Below, in pieces: positions 1-6,475 of a DNA stretch of 7,480 nt. The notes under the pieces were generated by a model. The model had not been told where the DNA came from and made no database searches. It worked only from the letters and a program-made list of their open reading frames with translations. The DNA is from Nitrospinota bacterium (lineage in GTDB: Bacteria; Nitrospinota; Nitrospinia; UBA9942), in assembly GCA_003489165.1 (NCBI GenBank), contig DNJG01000034.1, forward strand, positions 4,126 through 11,605, in the 5' to 3' direction. The translations under genes were made by a program, and so were the position numbers. How positions within the stretch are numbered: the first letter of the stretch is position 1; the number at the start of each line of letters is the position of its first letter.

Positions 1-11
1 TTATTTTTCCT

Positions 12-74
12 TTGCTTTTCGGCGGTGGATATGCTATAAAACTGAAATCTACGGAAGGATAGACTTTCTATAAT
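12..74 (+). promoter_or_regulatory. Candidate promoter boxes upstream of the giant activase gene
   Basis: Two promoter-like arrangements can be seen. The first is TTGCTT (12-17), a 17-base spacer and TATAAA (35-40) preceded by TG at 32-33, an extended -10 form; its -35 box matches the consensus at only three of six bases. The second is a perfect TATAAT at 69-74 with no convincing -35 box at the right distance. If the second were used, the transcript would start at about 80-82, right at the foot of the hairpin at 79-109. In AT-rich DNA such boxes arise by chance, so this is a weak call from sequence alone. Confidence 0.28.
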
Positions 75-78
75 ATAA

Positions 79-109
79 ACCCCGTAAGATCTTCGGTCTC
101 TTATGGGGT
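79..109 (+). promoter_or_regulatory. Leader hairpin with UUCG-type loop (5' leader element or weak terminator)
   Basis: Positions 79-89 pair with 99-109 in an 11-bp stem with one G-U pair. The loop contains C-UUCG-G at 91-96, the sequence of a very stable RNA tetraloop. A short T-run (119-123) follows, but it starts ten bases after the stem, which is too far for a typical intrinsic terminator. The element sits just after TATAAT at 69-74 and 36 bases before the ATG at 145. It could stabilise the 5' end of the giant-gene mRNA, attenuate transcription, or end an upstream gene outside the window. The pairing is seen directly; the role is inference. Confidence 0.4.
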
Positions 110-144
110 AAACCTCAATTTTTATTAATATTCCGGGGTGCATT

Positions 145-3100
145 ATGGACATTAAACTTCATCATAAAATAAATCAATTAGATTCCATATTTTTGGGATT
201 GGATATAGGCTCTGTAAGTGTCAAGACTGTCATTGTAAATCACAACAAGGACATAGTAGAAAATTATTATGAGAGACACAAGGGACAGCCTATCCGGATT
301 GTCTTCAACAGGCTAAGGGATATATTAAATAAAACCCCCATTGAAAATATTTCAGATGTAGCAGTAACAGGCTCCGGCGGCGAATTGGTGGCAAAACTCC
401 TCGGTGCCGATTTTGTCAATGAGATAGTGGCACATGCAAAGGCAGTCGGAAAACTCTATCCCCATATAAGGACTGTTATTGAAATGGGAGGGGAGGATTC
501 AAAGCTCATCCTCTTCAAAGAAGATAAAGGCAAAGACGAGACGGTGTTGGAAGATTTTGCAATGAATACACTATGTGCCGCAGGGACAGGCTCTTTCCTT
601 GACCAGCAGGCTGCCCGCATAGAGGTATCAATAGAAAAAGAGTTCGGCGAGATGGCACTTAAATCAAAATGCCCTCCGAGAATTGCAGGGAGGTGCAGTG
701 TATTTGCAAAGTCAGATATGATTCACCTCCAGCAGATCGGGACGCCTGTTCATGACATTGTTGCAGGGCTCTGCTATGCAGTGGCAAGGAGTTTTAAGAG
801 TAATATTGGACGAGGTAAAGATTTTAAGAAGCCGATAGCATTTCAGGGTGGTGTGGCAGCAAATAGCGGACTGGTGAAGGCTTTTGAAGATATTCTCGGA
901 CTTAAAGAGGGTGAGCTTATGATTCCGCAATACAATGCATCAATGGGTGCAATAGGTGCTGTATTTGTTGTGATGGATGATAAGGCGAAGACAGTATCAA
1001 GGTTTAAGGGATTAAGTGCAATTGAAGATTATCTAAGGGCAAAAAAAGTCATAGGCGGCGGGCTTGAAAGGTTATTGAGGCCTGACAATGGGCATAATGA
1101 TATTCATATAATAAAGATAAATACAGCTAAAAAGACAGATGTTATTATTGGTATAGATGTGGGCTCATTGAGTACGAATGTAGTTGCCATTGACAGGGAT
1201 AAAAATGTGGTGGCAAGGAGATACCTGAGAACGGCAAGCAAGCCTATAGATGCTGTAAAGAGGGGGCTTTTTGAGATAGGTAATGAGATAGGCGGTTATG
1301 TTAATGTGGTTGGTGTCGGAACTACAGGCTCCGGAAGATATATGACAGGTGATTTTGCCGGGGCAGATATTGTAAAAAATGAAATAACTGCACAGGCGAC
1401 TGCATCAATTCATTTTGAGCCGCATGTTGATACAATCTTTGAGATTGGCGGGCAGGACTCAAAGTATGTCTCGCTGAAAAATGGCGCTGTTGTGGATTTT
1501 GAAATGAATAAGGTATGTGCTGCAGGGACAGGCTCATTTTTAGAGGAGCAGGCAGAGAAACTCGGCATAAGCATTGAGAATGAGTTTAGTGAGTTTTCTT
1601 TTAATTCAATAACCCCGGGTAAGTTTGGTGACAGGTGCACAGTATTCATGGAGTCTGACCTTGTATCTTACCAGCAAAAGGGTGCTGTAAAAGAGGACCT
1701 CGTATCCGGGCTTGCATACTCTATTGTCCACAATTATCTGAATAGGGTAGTCGGTGACAGGAGGATAGGAGAGAGGATACTCTTTCAGGGGGGCGTTGCA
1801 TGGAATAAGGCTGTAGTATCGGCATTTGAGAAGGTTACAGGCAAGAGGATAACTGTCCCGCCGCATCATGATGTCACAGGTGCGATTGGTGTTGCAATCC
1901 TAGCACTTAATTATATTAAGAGGAGAGAGGGATATAAGACAAATTTTAAGGGATTTGACCTTTCAAACAGGAAATACAAGGTAAGCACATTTGAGTGTAA
2001 GGCATGTGCGAATGTCTGTAATGTCAGCAAAGTCCAGTTTGAAAATGAAAAGCCCCATTTCTACGGTGCGAGGTGTGAGATATTTGAGGTTGACAAGAAA
2101 AAGGTTGAAAATAACACCCCTGACCTCTTTGCTGAGAGAGAAAAACTTGTATTTTCAGGATTGGATGCAAACTCCAAACCCCAAACTCCAAACTCCAAAC
2201 TTAGAATAGGTATTCCCCGTGTCCTCTATTTTTACGAGTTGTTTCCATACTGGAATAGATTTTTAAGGGAATTGGGTTTTGAGGTTGTTCTCTCTGATGT
2301 TACAAATCAAAATACAATACACAGCTCTATGGAGAAGGTGACAGCAGAGACATGCTTTCCGATAAAGGTAATCCATGGCCATATATTGGAATTGATTGAA
2401 AAGAAGGTTGACTACATATTTTTTCCGAGTTTTGTTAGTATGAACAAAAAGGACTCAGAGTTCCCCCAGAGCCACAGTTGTCCCCTTGTTCAGTCTGCCC
2501 CATATCTAATAAATGCTGCAATAAATATGGAGAAGAGCGGGGTTAAATTTTTAACCCCTCCAATTTTATTCCAGATGGGGGATAAGGCAGTAGAGAAGGA
2601 ATTAATAAAGATGGGAAAGGAATTAGGGGTTCCATCATCAAAGATAAAGGCTGCAATGAAGTCTGCGCAAGATGAGCAGAATAGATTTGCAGACAGTATA
2701 AAAAAGAGGGGTGAAGAGGTTGTCAATGAATTGACAGATGATGACAGGGCTGTTGTATTAATAAGCAGGCCGTATAACGGCTGTGACTCTGGATTAAATC
2801 TGGACCTGCCAAAGAAATTGAGGGAGATGAATGTAATCGCCATCCCGATGGATTTTCTCCCCCTTGATACAAAAGAGATTGCAGATAAATATCCTGATAT
2901 GTACTGGAGGTCGGGGCAGAAGATGATAGCTGCAGCGGATTTCATAAGCAAGAATAAAAAGTTAAATGCAATATATATCTCAAATTTCAAATGTGGTCCC
3001 GATTCTTTCATTGATTATCATATAAGGGAGGAGATGGGGGGAAAACCTTATCTTCAGCTTGAGATTGATGAGCACAGCGCCGATGCAGGGTTTATAACGA

Positions 3101-4377
3101 GGTGTGAGGCATTCTTTGACAGCCTTGAAAATACAAAGGAACTGGAGTTTGAGAAGAAAAGCAGAAAAGGCATAAATACATTTAATCATAAAGACAGGAT
3201 TGTTTATCTCCCCTATATGTGTGACCATGCCTATTCTCTATCTGCATCCTTAAGGGCATGCGGTATAAATGCGGAAGTCCTTCCTGAGTCAGATGAAAAA
3301 TCGCTTGAAATCGGGAGGAGATATACAACAGGCAAGGAGTGCCTCCCTTTTACAATTACAACAGGTGATATGATAAAGAAGACAAAGGAGAGCGGGTTTG
3401 ACTCGTCAAAGATTGCCTTTTTTATGCCGACTGCCGATGGGCCATGCAGATTCGGGCAGTATAGGAGTGTCCAGAGGCTCTTCCTGGATGAGATGGGATT
3501 GGCAGATGTTCCAATTATATCTCCTGATGCAAAGGATTCTTATGGTGAGTTTGGTGACTTGAGGACAAAATTCCGAAGGCTTGCATGGAGGGGGCTGGTG
3601 GCTACAGATATACTCCAGAAGATAACCCATGAGGTGAGACCATACGAAGTCAATAAAGGTGAGACTGACAGGATATACAAGAACTGTCTTGAAATGATAT
3701 GCAAGGCTGTAGAGGCTGGCGGAGATGAGATATTTGGAGTAATGGGGGAGATAAGAGATTTATACAAAGGTGTGGCAGTTGATAAAAAAGAGAAGAGGCC
3801 AATTATAGGTCTTGTAGGTGAGATATATCTCAGGTCACATTACTTTTCTAATCAGAATATAATAGGAAAGATAGAAGGGCTTGGGGGCGAGGTCTGGCTT
3901 ACACCGATTGCAGAGTGGATATTCTACTGCACGGATAGATATATAGCAAGGGGGATGGCTGAAAGAAAATATGGCGATGTCTTGAGGGGCTATGCCCAAC
4001 ATTTTATCCAGAAACAGGATGAACATAAACTCCTTAAACCTTTTAAGGGTGTGCTTTCAAATTTTGAAGAGCCTTCAAGCAAAGAAGTTCAGGAGAAGAG
4101 CCTTAAATATCTTCATCCCACATTTGAAGGAGAGGCGATACTATCCATAGGAAAGTCTGTAGATTATGTAGAAAAAGGGGTGTCGGGTATAGTCAATATA
4201 ATGCCCTTCACATGCATGCCGGGCATGGTTGTAACGGCATTGTCAAAGAAGTTCAAGGAGGATTATAATAATATACCATGGCTCAATATGGTGTATGATG
4301 GCCAGCAGGACGGCCAGTCACAGACGAGGCTGGAGGCATTCATATATCAGGCAAGGCAGCATAGGGAGAAGAACTAA
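145..4377 (+). CDS. Giant acyl-CoA dehydratase activase fusion (two BcrA/BadF-type ATPase domains plus two dehydratase-like halves)
   Basis: 1410 residues. Activase domain 1 spans about 15-280 and domain 2 about 332-592. Both keep the ASKHA phosphate loops (GLDIGS 18-23, GIDVGS 336-341), GGEDSK/GGQDSK (115-120, 435-440), CAAGTGSF (Cys144, Cys458), the RCxVF cysteine (Cys184, Cys498) and FQGGVA. In single-domain activases these two cysteines per subunit bind a [4Fe-4S] cluster between the monomers of a dimer, so this chain carries all four. A linker has Cys618, 621, 625 and 644. Residues 687-1000 match the DUF2229/COG3580 type and 1017-1405 the COG3581 type; each ends in a TRxEAF motif (985-990, 1394-1399). 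Family members couple ATP hydrolysis to electron transfer to an Fe-S dehydratase or reductase. The native substrate is unknown and no separate dehydratase A/B genes are nearby. The ATG at 145 follows a GGGGTG Shine-Dalgarno (134-140). Similar fusions are known in anaerobes but uncharacterised to my knowledge. The protein should be cytosolic: no signal peptide or membrane segment is seen. Confidence 0.93.
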   Translation: MDIKLHHKINQLDSIFLGLDIGSVSVKTVIVNHNKDIVENYYERHKGQPIRIVFNRLRDILNKTPIENISDVAVTGSGGELVAKLLGADFVNEIVAHAKAVGKLYPHIRTVIEMGGEDSKLILFKEDKGKDETVLEDFAMNTLCAAGTGSFLDQQAARIEVSIEKEFGEMALKSKCPPRIAGRCSVFAKSDMIHLQQIGTPVHDIVAGLCYAVARSFKSNIGRGKDFKKPIAFQGGVAANSGLVKAFEDILGLKEGELMIPQYNASMGAIGAVFVVMDDKAKTVSRFKGLSAIEDYLRAKKVIGGGLERLLRPDNGHNDIHIIKINTAKKTDVIIGIDVGSLSTNVVAIDRDKNVVARRYLRTASKPIDAVKRGLFEIGNEIGGYVNVVGVGTTGSGRYMTGDFAGADIVKNEITAQATASIHFEPHVDTIFEIGGQDSKYVSLKNGAVVDFEMNKVCAAGTGSFLEEQAEKLGISIENEFSEFSFNSITPGKFGDRCTVFMESDLVSYQQKGAVKEDLVSGLAYSIVHNYLNRVVGDRRIGERILFQGGVAWNKAVVSAFEKVTGKRITVPPHHDVTGAIGVAILALNYIKRREGYKTNFKGFDLSNRKYKVSTFECKACANVCNVSKVQFENEKPHFYGARCEIFEVDKKKVENNTPDLFAEREKLVFSGLDANSKPQTPNSKLRIGIPRVLYFYELFPYWNRFLRELGFEVVLSDVTNQNTIHSSMEKVTAETCFPIKVIHGHILELIEKKVDYIFFPSFVSMNKKDSEFPQSHSCPLVQSAPYLINAAINMEKSGVKFLTPPILFQMGDKAVEKELIKMGKELGVPSSKIKAAMKSAQDEQNRFADSIKKRGEEVVNELTDDDRAVVLISRPYNGCDSGLNLDLPKKLREMNVIAIPMDFLPLDTKEIADKYPDMYWRSGQKMIAAADFISKNKKLNAIYISNFKCGPDSFIDYHIREEMGGKPYLQLEIDEHSADAGFITRCEAFFDSLENTKELEFEKKSRKGINTFNHKDRIVYLPYMCDHAYSLSASLRACGINAEVLPESDEKSLEIGRRYTTGKECLPFTITTGDMIKKTKESGFDSSKIAFFMPTADGPCRFGQYRSVQRLFLDEMGLADVPIISPDAKDSYGEFGDLRTKFRRLAWRGLVATDILQKITHEVRPYEVNKGETDRIYKNCLEMICKAVEAGGDEIFGVMGEIRDLYKGVAVDKKEKRPIIGLVGEIYLRSHYFSNQNIIGKIEGLGGEVWLTPIAEWIFYCTDRYIARGMAERKYGDVLRGYAQHFIQKQDEHKLLKPFKGVLSNFEEPSSKEVQEKSLKYLHPTFEGEAILSIGKSVDYVEKGVSGIVNIMPFTCMPGMVVTALSKKFKEDYNNIPWLNMVYDGQQDGQSQTRLEAFIYQARQHREKN
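2169..2200 (+). repeat. In-frame heptamer tandem repeat (AAACTCC, about 4.5 units)
   Basis: The unit AAACTCC repeats four times, one unit reading AAACCCC, plus a partial AAAC. It lies inside the giant activase gene and encodes a low-complexity N-S-K-P-Q-T-P / N-S-K-L segment at residues 676-686, with a seven-residue period. It falls exactly between the Cys-bearing linker and the first dehydratase-like half, where an insertion would be tolerated. A gain or loss of one 7-base unit would shift the frame. The repeat is seen directly; its origin from a dispersed repeat is inference. Confidence 0.8.
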
Positions 4378-4400
4378 GAATTGAAACCATAAATTAGGGA

Positions 4401-4429
4401 TTGAAAAAATAGTTTTTTTGAGGCATAAT
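4401..4429 (+). promoter_or_regulatory. Candidate sigma-70 promoter for the ferredoxin gene
   Basis: TTGAAA (4401-4406) and CATAAT (4424-4429) are separated by exactly 17 bases, and each matches its consensus at five of six positions. It lies in the 101-base gap after the giant activase gene and would give a leader of about 40 bases before the ferredoxin ATG at 4479. The gap holds no credible GC-rich terminator stem, so read-through from the giant gene is also possible. The -10 box overlaps the first unit of the CATAATT repeat (4424-4444). This is pattern match only. Confidence 0.42.
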
Positions 4430-4444
4430 TCATAATTCGTAACT
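4424..4444 (+). repeat. Short heptamer-periodic tract (CATAATT CATAATT CGTAACT)
   Basis: Three 7-base units, two identical and one diverged at three positions, sit between the giant activase gene and the ferredoxin gene. The tract shares only its period, not its sequence, with the heptamer tracts at 2169-2200 and 6040-6113. On its own it is short enough to be chance. Confidence 0.45.
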
Positions 4445-4478
4445 TTTTATTCCAATTGGAAGGGAGGTGGCTTAAAGA

Positions 4479-4727
4479 ATGGCATTAAAGATTACTGAGG
4501 AATGTGTAAATTGTGGAGTCTGTGAACCCGAATGTCCAAATGGGTCTATAAGTGAAGGGTCGGATATCTATGTAATTGACCCTAACAAATGCACTGAATG
4601 TGTCGGTTTCTTTGACGAGCCTCAGTGTGTAGAGGTATGTCCTGTGGATTGTATAATCCCTGACCCCGACCACAAGGAGACAAGGGAACAGCTTCTTGTG
4701 AAGAAGGAGAAGCATGCAGGGAAGTAA
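4479..4727 (+). CDS. 2[4Fe-4S] ferredoxin, Allochromatium/YfhL type
   Basis: 82 residues, a normal length for this family. The first motif is Cys9-x2-Cys12-x2-Cys15-x3-Cys19-Pro. The second is Cys38-x2-Cys41, then an eight-residue insert, Cys50-x3-Cys54-Pro-Val-Asp, with an extra Cys58. The insert and a charged C-terminal tail mark the Allochromatium vinosum-type ferredoxins, which have very low and unequal cluster potentials. By family pattern, Cys9, 12, 15 and 54 hold one cluster and Cys19, 38, 41 and 50 the other. It is a soluble one-electron carrier. Lying directly downstream of the activase fusion, it is the likely electron donor to the activase cluster, as in benzoyl-CoA reductase gene clusters where a similar ferredoxin serves the reductase (inference). 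The start is fixed by an excellent GGAGGT at 4463-4468, ten bases before the ATG, and by the immediate ALKITEECVNCG opening. Confidence 0.95.
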   Translation: MALKITEECVNCGVCEPECPNGSISEGSDIYVIDPNKCTECVGFFDEPQCVEVCPVDCIIPDPDHKETREQLLVKKEKHAGK

Positions 4728-4742
4728 TATATATAAAATTTA

Positions 4743-4829
4743 CCACAGAGGCACGGAGAACACAGAGAAAGAATTTTAGATTTACAATTTTTAAATTTAT
4801 TTTTTCTCTGTGCCTCTGTGTCTCAGTGG
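4743..4829. repeat. Imperfect palindromic repeat, copy 1 (CCACAGAG...CTCTGTGG family)
   Basis: The left arm (4743-4771) and right arm (4801-4829) are about 29 bases each and pair over most of their length, with two G-U pairs and one short internal bulge; the 29-base middle is AT-rich. Both arms closely match the arms of the element at 6476-6615: the right-arm core GTGCCTCTGtGTCTCaGTGG (4810-4829) differs there at two positions. It fills most of the gap between the ferredoxin stop and the DUF116 start. A T-rich stretch (4839-4850) follows. It looks like a dispersed, non-coding, MITE- or REP-like unit; no transposase is present. Confidence 0.8.
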
Positions 4830-4854
4830 CTTATTAGGTTTTGTTTTTTTAATT

Positions 4855-5736
4855 ATGTTAGACAGAGAATTAGGTTCAGAGTGGGAAGGTGAAGATATAA
4901 ATAGTGTAGAAGAAACGATAGATGAGGGGAAGGGTCTATTCCTGTCTCTGTCATTTCTTGTGATATTGCTATTCTCTGTTTCTACGGCTTTTATCTGGTA
5001 TATGATAAAGCCCCGCCTTATAGGGATATCGCCATACCTCTATACTATGGGAGGCATTGCAGCAGGCATCTTTATTTTTTATACTCTTTTAAAATTTACC
5101 GTTACAGTATTGTCGGTAATCATCGGAAAAAATCTCCTCCCTTTTTTAAATATAAACAGTCCCGGCATAGTAATATTAATCTGCCAATATGCTATAAAGA
5201 TTGGGAAGACATTTGGTATATCAATAGACAGGATAGGAAATTCCTTTGTCCATTTTAACAACTCCTTGATGAGGGTGATAAAAAAGGGGAGCAGAAATGA
5301 GAGGCTCCTTGTCCTCCTCCCAAGGTGCATACAAAACTCTAAATGCAAGCAGAGGGTTGCTGAGGATATAAATAATTGCAAAGACTGCGGGAAGTGCGTC
5401 ATTACAGAATTTAAGGCATTAAGCAAAGAATACAGGTTTCATATAAATGTTGCCACAGGCGGAAGTCTGGCGCGGAAGGTGGTCTATAAGTTAAGGCCGT
5501 CATCAATACTGGCTGTTGCATGTGAAAGGGAACTTGTCAGCGGGATTCAGGATACAGGTTCAATCAGGGTCTTTGCTATACCAAATCTTCGTCCCGAGGG
5601 CCCATGTAAAAATACAACAGTGGATATGGATAAAGTCAGGGATGCAATAAAATTCATATATGATAATGAAACTGAAAATTTGAGTCTTGATGACAAGGTG
5701 AGCGGGGCAATTGTTGGGGCAGGGGCAAGGGGATGA
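4855..5736 (+). CDS. DUF116 family Cys-rich membrane protein
   Basis: 293 residues from the ATG at 4855. An acidic N-terminus is followed by two hydrophobic segments (about 27-51 and 63-90), the family-like GKNLLPF (91-97), an amphipathic stretch with FNN, then a soluble domain. That domain has seven cysteines: LPRC (158), Cys164, a CKDCGKC cluster (175, 178, 181), ACERE (223) and GPC (251). This spacing is typical of DUF116, whose function is unknown; an Fe-S or zinc site is plausible. An in-frame GTG at 4810 would add 15 residues but lies in the right arm of the palindrome at 4743-4829, so I prefer 4855. No good Shine-Dalgarno precedes 4855: only AGGT at 4836-4839, 15 bases upstream. The gene sits between a ferredoxin and an Nfu-type scaffold, which supports an Fe-S or redox link without proving one. 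Confidence 0.85.
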   Translation: MLDRELGSEWEGEDINSVEETIDEGKGLFLSLSFLVILLFSVSTAFIWYMIKPRLIGISPYLYTMGGIAAGIFIFYTLLKFTVTVLSVIIGKNLLPFLNINSPGIVILICQYAIKIGKTFGISIDRIGNSFVHFNNSLMRVIKKGSRNERLLVLLPRCIQNSKCKQRVAEDINNCKDCGKCVITEFKALSKEYRFHINVATGGSLARKVVYKLRPSSILAVACERELVSGIQDTGSIRVFAIPNLRPEGPCKNTTVDMDKVRDAIKFIYDNETENLSLDDKVSGAIVGAGARG

Positions 5737-5792
5737 TTTTTATCATGAGGTTATGTTAATATATGCAGGGGAAGGAAGTAGATGTTTTTTGT

Positions 5793-5800
5793 AAGGAGGA
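5793..5800 (+). promoter_or_regulatory. Strong ribosome binding site of the NifU-domain gene
   Basis: AAGGAGGA ends three bases before the ATG at 5804, close to full complementarity with the 16S rRNA tail. It fixes the start and contrasts with the DUF116 and HD genes, which have no comparable site. Confidence 0.8.
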
Positions 5801-5803
5801 AAG

Positions 5804-6031
5804 ATGCTTAAGGAAAGGGTAGAAAAAGTTTTGGATGAAATCAGACCAGCCCTGCAGATGGATGGAGGGGATGTGGAATTGGTTGATGTGGAAGAGAGTG
5901 GTGTGGTTAAGGTAAAACTTATGGGTAACTGTGGTTCCTGTCCGAGTTCCACTATGACACTCAAGATGGGGATTGAAAGGGCAATAATGGAGAACATCCC
6001 TGAAGTTGTAAGTGTAGAACAGGTATGGTAA
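5804..6031 (+). CDS. NifU C-terminal-domain (Nfu-type) Fe-S scaffold
   Basis: 75 residues, the usual size of a stand-alone NifU C-terminal domain. Landmarks are the N-terminal helix VEKVLDEIRPALQMDGGDVEL (residues 6-26, with DGGD at 20-23), a beta segment, then NCGSCPSS with Cys43-x2-Cys46, and the helix TLKMGIERAIMENIPEV. Family members assemble a [4Fe-4S] cluster between the CxxC pairs of a dimer and pass it to target proteins. It lacks the IscU-like and ferredoxin-like domains of full NifU, so it is a carrier rather than the nitrogen-fixation NifU. It follows DUF116 by 67 bases with its own strong ribosome site, in a neighbourhood full of Fe-S proteins it could supply (inference). It is soluble and cytosolic. 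Confidence 0.95.
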   Translation: MLKERVEKVLDEIRPALQMDGGDVELVDVEESGVVKVKLMGNCGSCPSSTMTLKMGIERAIMENIPEVVSVEQVW

Positions 6032-6039
6032 GAAATTAA

Positions 6040-6113
6040 AGTAGGCAGTAGGCAGTAGACAGTAGGCAGTAATTGTTTTTTTACTGCTTACTCCTTACTG
6101 TATACTGCTTACT
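6040..6113. repeat. Heptamer-built inverted repeat (AGTAGGC units) forming a 33-bp hairpin
   Basis: The left arm (6040-6072) is a run of AGTAGGC-like 7-mers and the right arm (6081-6113) a run of ACTGCTT-like 7-mers. They pair at 26 of 33 positions by Watson-Crick rules and at three more by G-U pairing, around an eight-base TTGTTTTT loop. A seven-T run (6115-6121) starts one base after the stem, so the RNA would look like a long intrinsic terminator. The ribosome site of yajC (GGAGGT, 6122-6127) abuts it. It occupies almost the whole gap between the NifU-domain gene and yajC. A TATACT (6101-6106) inside the right arm resembles a -10 box but has no fitting -35. Confidence 0.85.
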
Positions 6114-6114
6114 C

Positions 6115-6121
6115 TTTTTTT
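6115..6121 (+). terminator. T-run after the heptamer hairpin, possible intrinsic terminator
   Basis: Seven Ts follow the hairpin at 6040-6113 with a one-base gap, which is correct terminator geometry for transcripts ending after the NifU-domain gene. Against it, the stem is long, not GC-rich and full of wobble pairs, and yajC would then need its own promoter in a gap where none is clear. The hairpin may simply be a repeat. Confidence 0.35.
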
Positions 6122-6133
6122 GGAGGTATTTTA

Positions 6134-6454
6134 ATGGTCAATGAAGCTTATGCAATGGCTCCTCTTCCGGGTGGTGAGGGTGGAGCAGGGTCTTTATTTA
6201 TGAGTATGCTGCCGATAATAGCAATGTTTGCTATTTTTTATTTTCTTCTAATAAGACCCCAGTCAAAGAAACAGAGGGAGCATCAGTTAATGCTTGATAA
6301 TCTTAAAGAGGGGGATAATGTTATAACAACAGGTGGTATATACGGGACAATCGCCAAAATTAAGGAAGATGCCATAACCCTTCAGGTTGCTGAGAATGTA
6401 AAGGTGAAGATAGGGAAGGGTTACATAGCAGCACTTAAAGGAAAAGAGGATTAA
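6134..6454 (+). CDS. yajC: YajC, Sec translocon accessory subunit
   Basis: 106 residues, normal for the family. A Gly-rich N-terminus leads to one membrane helix (about 21-40), then the signature FYFLLIRPQSKKQREHQ (35-51) and a small cytosolic domain with GDNVITTGGIYGTI (60-73) and basic residues up to GKGYIAAL. YajC joins SecD and SecF in the inner-membrane complex that aids preprotein translocation through SecYEG. GGAGGT at 6122-6127, six bases before the ATG, fixes the start. secD follows after one intervening HD-domain gene, a departure from the common direct yajC-secD order. Confidence 0.96.
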   Translation: MVNEAYAMAPLPGGEGGAGSLFMSMLPIIAMFAIFYFLLIRPQSKKQREHQLMLDNLKEGDNVITTGGIYGTIAKIKEDAITLQVAENVKVKIGKGYIAALKGKED

Positions 6455-6475
6455 AAGAACAAAAAACTAATTAAA

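Noticed and set aside
2490..3011. 173-residue open frame on the minus strand
   Set aside because: It lies wholly inside the well-supported giant activase gene, has no recognisable domain, and is hydrophobic and Phe/Ser-rich as expected of an antisense shadow.
4404..4419. Terminator made of an A-run and T-run after the giant activase gene
   Set aside because: The pairing would be only A-T with a three-to-four base loop and no GC stem; it overlaps the candidate ferredoxin promoter spacer instead.
4810..4854. GTG start for the DUF116 gene giving 308 residues
   Set aside because: The extra 15 codons are the right arm of a dispersed palindrome plus a T-rich tail; the repeat copy near the HD gene shows the same bases outside coding sequence. 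The ATG at 4855 is the better start.
5753..5794. 13-codon frame from ATG to TAA overlapping the NifU-domain ribosome site
   Set aside because: A leader peptide was considered, but it has no own ribosome site and no regulatory codon run; chance is enough.
6040..6113. CRISPR-like array
   Set aside because: Units are 7 bases, contiguous, without spacers, and arranged as an inverted pair.
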